A DNA stretch of 64,000 nt, taken from Lachnospiraceae bacterium. Its GTDB lineage: Bacteria; Bacillota; Clostridia; Lachnospirales; Lachnospiraceae. Position numbers and translations under genes: made by a program. The notes beneath the pieces were generated by a model. That model saw only the letters and a program-made list of their open reading frames with translations. It was not told where the DNA came from and did not search any database. Below, one piece after another: positions 1 through 7,664 of this stretch (the stretch's first letter is position 1; every line of letters starts with the position of its first letter). The stretch covers positions 1-64,000 of the forward strand of contig CAJTCY010000014.1 of the NCBI GenBank assembly GCA_910575075.1, read 5' to 3'.

Positions 1-62
1 GATTTGAGTTCCTTGAATTCATCTTCTGTAAGGCTGATTATATATTTTCTGGGTCTTGCCAT
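1..62 (-). mobile_element. IS630-type transposase, N-terminal end (partial)
   Basis: The reverse strand opens with ATG at 62 and reads MARPRKYIISLTEDEFKELK before leaving the window. That start is typical of the helix-turn-helix half of IS630-family transposases, as recalled from the family. Only 20 codons are visible, so intactness and the insertion-sequence ends cannot be judged. It lies just outside the decayed spmA copy and could have helped reshape this island border. Confidence 0.6.
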
Positions 63-198
63 TGGAATCACCGCCGTTTTTTTCTTAAGTATACATCAAA
101 ACGGCTGTTTCTACCAGTATAATTTGGATATATATCAACATGTCAGTACACTAGTGTAACTTGGATCGTATATTAGCCAGTGATATTATACCACAAAA

Positions 199-394
199 AT
201 AAAAAACCGTCACATTTTTTCCATTTTGGCATATGATATAAATAACTGTAATTTTGTGGTGAATGTCATTCTTGGCAGGATTGATACGCATTGCAAGAAC
301 AGCAGCATTATTATTGGAACTGCCCGGCTTCTAAATCCCCTGCTCTGCTTTATGTTTCCCAATATTCCCAAAAATCATAAGGTAAATGAATACA
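199..394 (+). pseudogene. Decayed partial copy of spmA and its upstream region
   Basis: Positions 199-256 match 14048-14106 (the upstream region of spmA) and 263-394 match 14261-14394 (spmA coding sequence). About 154 bases of the intact copy, including its start codon, are replaced by six bases. The shared stretch includes CATATGATATAAA and the run encoding the RLLNPLL segment. The copy ends near codon 92 of spmA. It cannot make protein. It marks the left border of the accessory island, the intact gene being the right border. Confidence 0.85.
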
Positions 395-404
395 ATTGAT
401 TTAT

Positions 405-461
405 AATAAGATTAAAGAAAGAGCTTCTAAACTATGAAGGCTTTATTTAATCTTATTTTTT
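405..461 (+). terminator. Rho-independent terminator-like hairpin
   Basis: AATAAGATTAAA (405-416) is perfectly complementary to TTTAATCTTATT (446-457), giving a 12-bp AT-rich stem followed by TTTTTC. It lies between the spmA remnant and the LysR gene and would insulate the island. Confidence 0.55.
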
Positions 462-560
462 CATGTCTGCAGGTTTTTTACACCTGATTATAAAATAGGT
501 AACAATATCTTGCCTGGAGTAAATACGGATGATAAAATTAAAAAATATGGAGGTGGTGCA

Positions 561-1448
561 ATGGAGATTAGAGTGCTTCGGTATTTCCTTACCGTGGTGC
601 GGGAAGGGGGAATCAACCGAGCCGCAGAGATTCTGCATATTACGCAGCCAACTTTGAGCCGTCAGTTGGCACAGTTGGAAGAAGAAGTCGGCGTGAAACT
701 ATTTCATAGAGGGTCAAGGAAAATTACACTTACCAATGAGGGGATATTGCTCCGCCGCCGTGCGGAGGAGATTCTATCATTGGTTGATAAGACAGAAAAA
801 GAACTGATTGAGCAGGAAGATTTTGTGGATGGGAAGATCGTAATTGGCTGCGGCGAGTTGGCCGCTGTGCAGATGCTCCCTGATTTATTTGAGACATTCA
901 GTAAAAAATATCCGCTTGTCACCTATGATATTTATACGGCAAATGCCGACTTGGTAAAAGAGCAGATGGAAAAAGGACTGGTTGATATTGGCATCCTGTT
1001 AGAACCAATCGACATTGGAAAATTTGATTTTATCCGGTTAAATAAAAAAGAACGGTGGGTAGTCCTGATGACACCTGATGACCCATTAGCAGAAAAGGAA
1101 GCGGTTGTGGCAAGTGATTTTGAAGACCGGCCGATCATTCTGCCACGCCGTATAAATGTGCAGAATGAACTGGCAAATTGGTTTGGGGATTCTTTTAAGC
1201 ATCTTCGGATTTTATTTACGAGCAATTTAAGCACAAACAGCGCAATTATGGTGCGGAAGGGATTAGGATACTCCTTTGTCATTGAAGGGGCCGTGCCCTT
1301 TTGGGATAAAAATGAAATTATTTACCGCCCGCTGTCCCCGGAACTATCTGCCAATAGTGTGATCGCATGGGAAAAGCAGCAGCCATTCAGTCTGGCTGTG
1401 ACTAAATTCATAGAACACACGAAAACAACATATGCTTTTAAGGCATAA
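561..1448 (+). CDS. LysR-family transcriptional regulator
   Basis: A 295-aa LysR-type regulator. An N-terminal winged HTH (about residues 3-60, with NRAAEILHITQPTLSRQL) is followed by a periplasmic-binding-like effector domain. The start at 561 is chosen because GGAGG (549-553) is correctly spaced; an upstream in-frame start at 510 lacks a ribosome site. It is the first gene of the flavodoxin island, and the next genes lie in the same direction. The intergenic region that follows carries two direct repeats over a promoter, which suggests it controls the flavodoxin operons. LysR proteins beside aldo/keto reductase, flavodoxin and cupin genes often sense reactive or electrophilic metabolites; the ligand here is unknown. 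Confidence 0.9.
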   Translation: MEIRVLRYFLTVVREGGINRAAEILHITQPTLSRQLAQLEEEVGVKLFHRGSRKITLTNEGILLRRRAEEILSLVDKTEKELIEQEDFVDGKIVIGCGELAAVQMLPDLFETFSKKYPLVTYDIYTANADLVKEQMEKGLVDIGILLEPIDIGKFDFIRLNKKERWVVLMTPDDPLAEKEAVVASDFEDRPIILPRRINVQNELANWFGDSFKHLRILFTSNLSTNSAIMVRKGLGYSFVIEGAVPFWDKNEIIYRPLSPELSANSVIAWEKQQPFSLAVTKFIEHTKTTYAFKA

Positions 1449-1499
1449 GTATTTGATATAAAACAAGTATTTGATATAAGATATCAAAATCGTTACAAT
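1447..1499 (+). promoter_or_regulatory. Promoter with paired direct repeats (candidate LysR site)
   Basis: AAGTATTTGATATA occurs at 1447-1460 and again at 1465-1478. The second copy contains the -35 TTGATA (1471-1476). Seventeen bases later comes the -10 TACAAT (1494-1499). A palindrome TTGATAT-AAG-ATATCAA covers 1471-1487. The same 14-mer at the same place relative to -35/-10 occurs at 5957-5991, so this looks like a shared operator. That LysR binds it is inference. Confidence 0.7.
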
Positions 1500-1601
1500 A
1501 TGAGTGTAAAAGGAAAGGCAATAGCTGCCTGGACTTAGCACTCATATTTTTTATGGCACCAGAAGTTCGTGCGTGTACGCTCTGGTATAGGGAGGATGCC
1601 T

Positions 1602-1949
1602 ATGACGCTGGAAGACGCAAGCCGCAGATACGGAATCACAATGGAAAAACTAAAGTTTTATGTAAGCAAAGGATTTTTGACCAGGACAACGGCAAAGGAT
1701 GGCGGTCCCGATTATAAAGAGGAAGATTTTATAAGGATCGGGCAGATCCATATGCTTATGGAGGGAGGGATGAAGCCAGAAGATTTAAAATCATATCTGA
1801 GTCTGCCGGAAGACAATTCTGCAGACCGTTCAAAGAAAACCCTTATCTTAAGAAAATGCAGGGGCGATCTCCTTGAAGAGATCCATCGGAAACAGCAGAT
1901 TTTAGACCGGATTGATTATTGTATTTATGAATTAAAAACGGAGGAATGA
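1602..1949 (+). CDS. MerR-like HTH regulator
   Basis: A 115-aa protein with a MerR-type winged HTH at the N-terminus (DASRRYGITMEKLKFYVSKG, then a Y-x-x-EDF-x-RI-x-x-I segment) and a short C-terminal helix (residues about 85-112) that could dimerise. The start at 1602 has GGGAGG (1590-1595) six bases upstream; earlier in-frame starts at 1569 and 1596 do not fit. No metal-binding cysteine cluster of the CueR/ZntR kind is present; the single C-terminal cysteines are not diagnostic. Its stop is next to the start of the large flavodoxin gene (1952), so the two are co-transcribed, and it may regulate that operon. Confidence 0.8.
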   Translation: MTLEDASRRYGITMEKLKFYVSKGFLTRTTAKDGGPDYKEEDFIRIGQIHMLMEGGMKPEDLKSYLSLPEDNSADRSKKTLILRKCRGDLLEEIHRKQQILDRIDYCIYELKTEE

Positions 1950-1951
1950 AT

Positions 1952-4687
1952 ATGAGAAAAAAGCTGTTTACATTTTTATGCTCTTTGATTTTTATGCTGA
2001 CGCTGTCTGTTTTTGCAACAGGACAGCCAGTAGAGGCTGCAAGCAAAAATACAGTAAGATCAGTTGCAGTCCGTATAGACAATAAGAAAGCCACAAAAAA
2101 GACATACACACTTGATGTAGGCAAAAGCAAAAATTTAAAAGTTACTGTTTCACCCAAAAAGGCAATGAAATCCATTCGTTATAAATCAAGCAACCTCAAA
2201 ATTGTGTCGGTAAGTAAAAAAGGAAAAATAACGGCAAAGAAAAAAGGGACTGCAAAAATCCAGATCACGGTTACCGGAAAAGACAGGAAAAAGAAATCTA
2301 CCTGGGTAAAAGTAAAAGCTGTTAACCCAAAGATACAATCGATATCTGTCCGCATAGATAATAAAAATGTTGCAGGGACAGTTTATTCTTTGGAAAGGGG
2401 CGGCTGGAAGGACCTTAAAGTGGATGTGATGCCAGCGAAATCACTAAAGAGCATCCAATATGTATCAGGCAATGCGAGCGTGGCTAACGTAGATCAAAAG
2501 GGAACGGTGATTGCAAGAAACACGGGAACAGCACGGATAACGGTTACGGCTTTAAATAAAGATAATAAGAAAAAATCTGTATGGGTTGACATCAGGGTGA
2601 CAGAACGCAGCCAAGAACCGACACCAACACCAGAACCTACACCGGAACCTACACCCGTGACGCCAGGGAACAGCAAAATCCTGGTTGCTTATTTCTCCGC
2701 GACGAATACAACGGAAAAAATTGCCGGGTACATAGCGGATGGGCTTCCGGCGGATTTATATGAAATCGATCCGGCAGTCCCATACACTTCTGCGGATTTG
2801 AATTATAGCGATGCAGACAGCAGGAGCAGCATTGAAATGAACGACCCGAATGCGCGTCCGGCCATATCTACCATCATTGAAAATATGGATCAGTATGATA
2901 CTGTGTTCCTTGGTTATCCGATCTGGTGGGGGCAGGCGCCAAGGATCATCAGTACTTTTTTGGAAAGTTATAATTTTTCAGGCAAGAAAATCATCCCGTT
3001 CTGCACATCGGGAAGCAGCGGAATCGGTTTATCCGCTACGAATCTGCATAGTCTGGCAAGCGGGGCAGAATGGATGCAGGGACAACGCTTTAGTGGCAGC
3101 GCATCCCATGACAGTGTCACAGAATGGGTAAACAGTCTTGGGTTGGTAGAAAAGCCAGAGCCGGAACCAGAGCCGACGCCAGATCCAGAACCAGGAACAT
3201 CAAATATTTTAATCACATATTTTTCACTTTCGGAGAATACAGAGAATGCTGCGAATGTTGACGCGACTACTTCTGCCAGCGTTGTTGTAGATGATATGGG
3301 AAAATATGGCACAACAGAATATGTTGCTCAAATGATTCAGAAAAAAGTTGGCGGTGACTTACATTCGATTCAGACAAAGCAGAAATATCCGGATGATTTT
3401 GACGCAGTGGTAGACCAGAACCATCAGGAAATGCAGGACGGCGTATTGCCGGAACTTGTGCAAAGCAATTTGGATATTTCCAGATATGATACCGTTTTTA
3501 TCGGTTATCCGGTATGGGCAACAAACGCTCCGCAGGCAGTCCTGTCCTTTTTGAAGCAATACGATATGTCGGGAAAAAAGGTGGTACCATTCTGTACGCA
3601 TGACGGTTACGGGGCTGGCAGCAGCTACCGGACAATAAGCAATGCCTGCCCGCAGGCAGAGGTTCTTTCCGGGATTGCAATCGCGGCAAAGGATGTGTCT
3701 GCAGCCGAAAGCACGTTGGACGGCTGGCTTGCAGACATTGGGATTACAGGACAAGATCCAGATCCTGAGCCGACTCCTGACCCGGAGCCGGAGGGGACGC
3801 CAATTAAAATCACGGTTGGAAATACGGCTTTGGACGGTGTGATTTATGACACGGCCCTGGCTGAGGAAATCAAGGAGCATTTCCCACTAACAGTTTCCAT
3901 GAGCGGCTATGGCGGAAGGGAATATTATGGGGGCTTAAGTTTCACGCCAGGGACTTCCCAAAACGGACAGTTAAATTTTGAAAATGGAGATATCACATAT
4001 TGCAGGACAAATAACACAATGGCAATTTTTTATGCACAGACAGACCGCCCCAATTTAACGATGGAGGTTGTGCCGATTGGAAGGGTGACTTCTGACTTAT
4101 CTGTTTTCAGCAGCCTTGGCAGCCGGGAGGATGTCACGTTTTCGCTGGCGGACGCCGGAACAGATGATGATTCTGACGAAAAGGATGATGCCGATAAAAA
4201 TAAGGTTTTAGTCGCTTATTTTTCAGCTACAAACACGACGGAAAAACTGGCGGAGTATCTTTCGTACGGTCTGGAAGCAGAGCTCTACGAGATTGTACCT
4301 GCAGTTCCTTATACGTCTGCTGATTTAAATTATGGAGATTCAAGCAGCCGTACCAGTATGGAAATGAACGACGTAAATGCGCGTCCTGAAATTTCCGGAT
4401 CAGTAGCGGACATGGGACAGTATGATACCGTCTTCCTTGGTTATCCAATCTGGTGGGGGCAGGCTCCAAGAATTATCAGTACGTTCTTAGAAAGCTATGA
4501 TCTATCTGGAAAAACGATCATCCCATTCTGCACATCGGGAAGCAGCGGTATCGGTTCTTCTGCTACAAACCTGCACAGCCTGGCAAGCGGAGCAAATTGG
4601 CTTTCCGGACGGCGTTTTAGCAGCAACGCATCCCAGAATGACATGATACAGTGGGCAGAAAGCCTGGGCCTGGAGGCTACTAAATAG
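1952..4687 (+). CDS. Secreted triple-flavodoxin / cyclophilin-like / BIG2 protein
   Basis: A 911-aa exported protein. Domains in order: a Sec signal peptide (about residues 1-30, ending near VEA-ASK); two lysine-rich BIG2-like Ig domains (about 35-215); a PTPEPTPEP linker; flavodoxin 1 (about 241-400, ILVAYFSATNTTEK); a linker; flavodoxin 2 of a different subfamily (about 418-600, ILITYFSLSENTEN with a longer loop before GTTEYVAQMIQ); a linker; a cyclophilin-like domain (about 618-737, ending in the SDLSVFSSLG region); flavodoxin 3 (about 749-911). Domains 1 and 3 are near-identical over YPIWWGQAPRIISTFLESY and FCTSGSSGIG, a recent internal duplication. Flavodoxins are normally cytosolic, so export is the odd point. 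The start at 1952 fits GGAGG at 1939-1943. No LPxTG anchor is seen; the BIG2 modules may hold it at the wall. Confidence 0.88.
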   Translation: MRKKLFTFLCSLIFMLTLSVFATGQPVEAASKNTVRSVAVRIDNKKATKKTYTLDVGKSKNLKVTVSPKKAMKSIRYKSSNLKIVSVSKKGKITAKKKGTAKIQITVTGKDRKKKSTWVKVKAVNPKIQSISVRIDNKNVAGTVYSLERGGWKDLKVDVMPAKSLKSIQYVSGNASVANVDQKGTVIARNTGTARITVTALNKDNKKKSVWVDIRVTERSQEPTPTPEPTPEPTPVTPGNSKILVAYFSATNTTEKIAGYIADGLPADLYEIDPAVPYTSADLNYSDADSRSSIEMNDPNARPAISTIIENMDQYDTVFLGYPIWWGQAPRIISTFLESYNFSGKKIIPFCTSGSSGIGLSATNLHSLASGAEWMQGQRFSGSASHDSVTEWVNSLGLVEKPEPEPEPTPDPEPGTSNILITYFSLSENTENAANVDATTSASVVVDDMGKYGTTEYVAQMIQKKVGGDLHSIQTKQKYPDDFDAVVDQNHQEMQDGVLPELVQSNLDISRYDTVFIGYPVWATNAPQAVLSFLKQYDMSGKKVVPFCTHDGYGAGSSYRTISNACPQAEVLSGIAIAAKDVSAAESTLDGWLADIGITGQDPDPEPTPDPEPEGTPIKITVGNTALDGVIYDTALAEEIKEHFPLTVSMSGYGGREYYGGLSFTPGTSQNGQLNFENGDITYCRTNNTMAIFYAQTDRPNLTMEVVPIGRVTSDLSVFSSLGSREDVTFSLADAGTDDDSDEKDDADKNKVLVAYFSATNTTEKLAEYLSYGLEAELYEIVPAVPYTSADLNYGDSSSRTSMEMNDVNARPEISGSVADMGQYDTVFLGYPIWWGQAPRIISTFLESYDLSGKTIIPFCTSGSSGIGSSATNLHSLASGANWLSGRRFSSNASQNDMIQWAESLGLEATK

Positions 4688-4709
4688 AAAGAAGCTTTGT
4701 GAAAACAAT

Positions 4710-4757
4710 AGCGCAGTTTCCCGAAAGCGTGTCTGAGGAGAGCTGCGCTGTTCGTTT
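4710..4757 (+). terminator. Weak hairpin after the triple-flavodoxin gene
   Basis: AGCGCAG (4710-4716) pairs with CTGCGCT (4743-4749), followed by GTTCGTTTC. The loop is long and the T-tract poor, so this is a possible weak terminator or partial attenuator only. Confidence 0.3.
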
Positions 4758-4797
4758 CTAACGCAAACATATCAACTACGGGAGGGCAGCGAATCAT

Positions 4798-5037
4798 ATG
4801 TTTAAAATTAACAGACAAAAATGAAAGCGGTATTGCTGCTTGCTGGTATGGCATTTATCTTGTCTGCCTGTTCCGGCGCAAAGGAAAATGAAGGAGCTGA
4901 GCGGACATTTTTTGCTATGGATACCTATATTACATTGAATGCTTACGGAAAAAATGCTGACGCTGCCTTGGATATGGCAGAAGACAGAATGATAGAATTG
5001 GAACATCTGTAGTCTGTTACGGACGAAAAAAGCGAGA
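4798..5037 (+). pseudogene. ApbE (FAD:protein FMN transferase) N-terminal remnant
   Basis: The frame from 4821 has a lipoprotein signal (LLAGMAFILSAC) and then TFFAMDTYITLNAYGKNADA and a conserved helix ending IELEHL. This is the start of ApbE, the enzyme that attaches FMN covalently to exported flavoproteins. GGGAGGG with ATG at 4798 suggests the true start is MFKINRQK, out of frame by one base in an A run (4817-4821). A TAG (5010-5012) interrupts the frame, after which SVTDEKSE still looks like ApbE. About 250 further codons, including the flavin-binding core, are missing, and DUF3737 follows at once. It is non-functional. Confidence 0.75.
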
Positions 5038-5055
5038 CAGGAAAGAGGTTATTAT

Positions 5056-5901
5056 ATGAGACAGTTAATGGAAAACAGACAATTTGACGAAGAAAGGGCG
5101 CTGTACCATTTGCAGGAGTGCGACATAAGAAACTGTATTTTTGCAGGCCCCGCAGATGGGGAGTCAGCATTAAAGGAATCCAGGGACGTTGCTTTATGGG
5201 ATTGCTGCTTTTCTCTCCGCTATCCTTTATGGCATATAAAAGGATTCCGTATGGAGCGTGTCCAGATGGATGAAAAAACAAGGGCTGCAATCTGGTATGC
5301 GGATCATGGCGTAATCAGGGACTGTACGTTAGAAGGGATTAAGGCCATCCGTGAATGCAGCCATATCCTGGTTGAAAACAGCAGGATTGTTTCGCCTGAG
5401 TTTGGATGGAAAAGCAGCAGCATCACATTAAAGGATGTGGACATCACATCAGAATACATTTTCATGGACAGCAGGGATGTGAAATTAGACCATGTTTCCA
5501 TGAAAGGAAAATATTCTTTCCAATATATGGAAAATCTTGAAATTGCAGATTCTGTCCTTGACACAAAAGATGCATTCTGGCATAGCAGGAATGTGACGGT
5601 AAGGGACAGCGTTATAAAAGGGGAGTATCTGGCATGGTTCTCCGACGGACTGACATTGATAAATTGTAAAATCATCGGTACGCAGCCATTGTGTTATTGT
5701 ACCCATCTAAAATTGGTGGACTGTACGATGGAGGGTACGGATTTATCCTTTGAATATTCGGATGTGGAGGCAGATGTAAAGGGACATATTATTTCCGTGA
5801 AGAATCCCAGGAGCGGCACCATCATGGCAGACAATGTGGGGGAAGTTATCCTGGAAAATTCAGTCATGGCTTGTAACGGTAAAGTGGTGGAGAGGGCTTA
5901 G
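5056..5901 (+). CDS. DUF3737 family right-handed beta-helix protein
   Basis: A 281-aa protein made of about a dozen short repeats of the D-(V/C)-x-(I/L)-x-(N/D)-(S/C) type (for example DCCFSLRYPLWHIKG and NSRIVSPEFGWKSS), as in DUF3737 proteins, which fold as parallel beta-helices. No signal peptide is present, so it is probably cytoplasmic. Start at 5056 with GAAAGAGG at 5041-5048. Family function is not established; it recurs near LysR, flavodoxin and aldo/keto reductase genes in gut Firmicutes, from memory. It directly follows the ApbE remnant and is the last gene before the second island promoter. Confidence 0.85.
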   Translation: MRQLMENRQFDEERALYHLQECDIRNCIFAGPADGESALKESRDVALWDCCFSLRYPLWHIKGFRMERVQMDEKTRAAIWYADHGVIRDCTLEGIKAIRECSHILVENSRIVSPEFGWKSSSITLKDVDITSEYIFMDSRDVKLDHVSMKGKYSFQYMENLEIADSVLDTKDAFWHSRNVTVRDSVIKGEYLAWFSDGLTLINCKIIGTQPLCYCTHLKLVDCTMEGTDLSFEYSDVEADVKGHIISVKNPRSGTIMADNVGEVILENSVMACNGKVVERA

Positions 5902-5956
5902 ATCGTATAAAATGAAATCATTTATGCTTTTTGAGCATAAGTAACCTATAAAAAAC

Positions 5957-5991
5957 AAGTATTTGATATATCACAGGGCTGACTGTACAAT
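5957..5991 (+). promoter_or_regulatory. Second island promoter sharing the LysR-type repeat
   Basis: AAGTATTTGATATA (5957-5970) is identical to the repeat at 1465-1478. It contains -35 TTGATA (5963-5968), then 17 bases, then -10 TACAAT (5986-5991). An upstream GCATAAGTA at about 5934-5942 mirrors GCATAAGTA at 1444-1452. Only one full repeat is present here. It would drive transcription into the leader element and the 6122-8911 genes. Confidence 0.68.
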
Positions 5992-5993
5992 GA

Positions 5994-6068
5994 GGAAGAA
6001 GGCAAATGCGAAGCATTTTTTAAATTCCTTCTGACGACACAGCAGGTGACGCGAAGAGGCGCGTGCCG
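5994..6068 (+). promoter_or_regulatory. Conserved leader element, copy 1 (candidate structured RNA)
   Basis: It matches 7974-8050 over its whole length with scattered substitutions. Predicted folds: AAATGC/GCATTT inside GAAGG/CCTTC, then GGTG(A)CGC pairing with GCGTGCC around a short loop. It starts almost at the expected transcript start of the 5957 promoter and precedes the decayed flavodoxin lipoprotein gene. It could be a cis-regulatory RNA or an intergenic repeat. It matches no riboswitch class known to me. Confidence 0.5.
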
Positions 6069-6121
6069 CTATCTTAGTGATATAAGAAAAATATAGACAA
6101 TGATAAGGAGCGGGATTCAAG

Positions 6122-6658
6122 TTGAAAGCAAGAAAATTATTTTTTACAGTGTTATCCTTTGGGCTTGTTTTTTCCTTTTCTGGATGTGGGAGTGTCGGAT
6201 GGATGGAGATACCTACGGAACGACAGAATATGTGGCCCGTATGATTCAGGAAATAACGGGCGGAGACATCCATCTGATCCAAACACAGGAAATGTATCCG
6301 GCTGATTTACGGATATGGCGCAGGTGCAAGCTATCAAACGATTGAGGATGCCAGTAATGCGGAAGAACTGTTGGATGGTCTTGCTATCCTTGCGGAAGAT
6401 GTCCCCGCATCCCATGATGTTGTTTCGGAATGGCTGGGAACAATCGGCGTAACTGAAAAAGGCGGCGGACAGCTTCATTTTGACAATGGAGACATTACCT
6501 ATTGCAGTACAAATAACACAATGGCCATCTTTTATGCGCAGACTGACCATCCCAATTTGACAATGGAAGTGATTCCCGTAGGGAAAGTAACTTCAGATTT
6601 ATCTGTTTTTGATACTTTTGACGGCCAGGAAGAAATCACTTTTTCACTGGCAGAGTAG
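6122..6658 (+). pseudogene. Decayed flavodoxin/cyclophilin-like lipoprotein gene
   Basis: Three pieces survive. From 6122 (TTG) a lipoprotein signal is readable (LSFGLVFSFSGCG). After a frameshift, YGTTEYVARMIQEITGGDIH and following residues match flavodoxin 2 of the 911-aa protein. After a deletion of about 70 codons near 6306-6311, GYGAGASYQTIEDASN resumes and runs to the flavodoxin C-terminus. It joins directly to the C-terminal half of the cyclophilin-like domain (QLHFDNGDITYC to the stop at 6658). The lost parts are the flavodoxin centre and the first half of the cyclophilin-like domain. The ancestral protein was a flavodoxin-2/cyclophilin lipoprotein, the same module pair as residues 418-737 of the 911-aa protein. 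Confidence 0.8.
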
Positions 6659-6671
6659 ATTGGAGGACACT

Positions 6672-7406
6672 ATGAAAAAAATTGCAGCTATTTTATTAAC
6701 AATTTTAATGACCGCATCCCTTGCGGCCTGCGGAAACAGCGGGCAGGAAAAGAATGATGCTTCTTCAGCAAAAACGGAGGAGAAAACAAAGATTTCCGAA
6801 CAGGAATCAGAGGATTCCAAAACAGAGGAACTGGCTTCTGGCACAGAAACCGCCGACGTTACAGATGAGACGGAAAACCCCAATGATGCTGGAGGAAATG
6901 AGGATGCGGGTGGGACAAATGTTTTAGTAGCTTACTTTTCCGCGACGAATACAACGAAAGGCGTAGCTGAGCATATATCTGACAGCTTGGGCGCCGATCT
7001 TTATGAGATTGTGCCACAGGAACCTTATACGGATGATGATTTAGATTATAACGATGACAACAGCCGCAGCACGGTTGAAATGAACGATCCGGCTGCTCGT
7101 CCGGCAATTTCCGGTTCTGTGGATAACATGGATCAGTATGACATTGTGTTTATTGGTTATCCGATCTGGTGGGGAGATGCACCAAGGATTGTCAGCACTT
7201 TTGTGGAAAGCTATGAGTTTACCGGGAAAACGGTAGTGCCGTTTTGTACTTCTGGCGGCAGCGGCATGGGTTCTTCCGCTTCCAATTTGGAAAAACTGAC
7301 AGACGGGGCAAACTGGCTTTCCGGAGACCGGCTGGATGGCGGCAGTTCCCGTGAAGAAATCGTAGATTGGGTAAACGGCTTGGGATTGGATGTCACTGCA
7401 AAGTAA
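6672..7406 (+). CDS. Flavodoxin-domain lipoprotein
   Basis: A 244-aa lipoprotein. A signal peptide ends in the lipobox LAAC (Cys at about residue 20), an acidic Ser/Glu-rich spacer covers about 21-80, and a complete flavodoxin domain follows (about 82-244, VLVAYFSATNTTKGVAEHI, PIWWGDAPRIVSTF, FCTSGGSGMG). The spacer would hold the domain away from the membrane. The start at 6672 is set by GGAGG at 6662-6666; the frame is open further upstream but without a ribosome site. The phosphate loop reads SATNTT instead of the commoner SATGTT, as in the triple protein. It is the best-preserved small flavodoxin of the island and probably binds FMN outside the membrane. Confidence 0.88.
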   Translation: MKKIAAILLTILMTASLAACGNSGQEKNDASSAKTEEKTKISEQESEDSKTEELASGTETADVTDETENPNDAGGNEDAGGTNVLVAYFSATNTTKGVAEHISDSLGADLYEIVPQEPYTDDDLDYNDDNSRSTVEMNDPAARPAISGSVDNMDQYDIVFIGYPIWWGDAPRIVSTFVESYEFTGKTVVPFCTSGGSGMGSSASNLEKLTDGANWLSGDRLDGGSSREEIVDWVNGLGLDVTAK

Positions 7407-7433
7407 AACCTGCGCATTTCGGAGGAAAACGGC

Positions 7434-7664
7434 ATGAAAGTAAACATGAAGATAAAGATATTCATCGACATTTTGATGACGGCATTCCTGCTCATGCTGA
7501 TGGCTGTCCAGGTTACAGGAGAACTGCTTCATGAATGGGCTGGAACTGGGATGCTCCTGCTGTTTACCGCCCATAACCTTTTGAATATCCGATGGTATGC
7601 AAATTTGGGGAAAGGCAAATACAATGCCTTACACATACCGCAAGTTGAACGGTGTGTGTTATAA
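7434..7664 (+). pseudogene. DUF4405 membrane protein, N-terminal fragment
   Basis: A strong ribosome site (GGAGG, 7421-7425) precedes ATG at 7434. The frame gives one clear membrane helix (IDILMTAFLLMLMAVQVTG) and the DUF4405 signature ELLHEWAGTGMLLLFTAHNL-LNIRWY, then departs from the family after GKGKY near 7625 and stops at 7664. DUF4405 proteins normally have several more helices. The following sequence, in another frame, is a cyclophilin-like domain, so a deletion has joined two genes out of frame. Confidence 0.7.

Noticed and set aside
510-560. Longer N-terminus for the LysR protein
   Set aside because: The extra 17 residues do not resemble LysR starts, and GGAGG directly supports the ATG at 561.
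1952-4687. LPxTG sortase anchor in the exported flavodoxin proteins
   Set aside because: No LPxTG-hydrophobic-basic tail is visible at the C-terminus of any of them.
4821-5012. A complete small lipoprotein gene of 63 aa
   Set aside because: The sequence matches only the start of ApbE, the coding similarity continues after the stop, and the ribosome site belongs to an out-of-frame ATG at 4798; it is a remnant.
5994-6068. FMN (RFN) riboswitch
   Set aside because: The conserved RFN core and multi-helix junction are not present; only two simple stems can be drawn.
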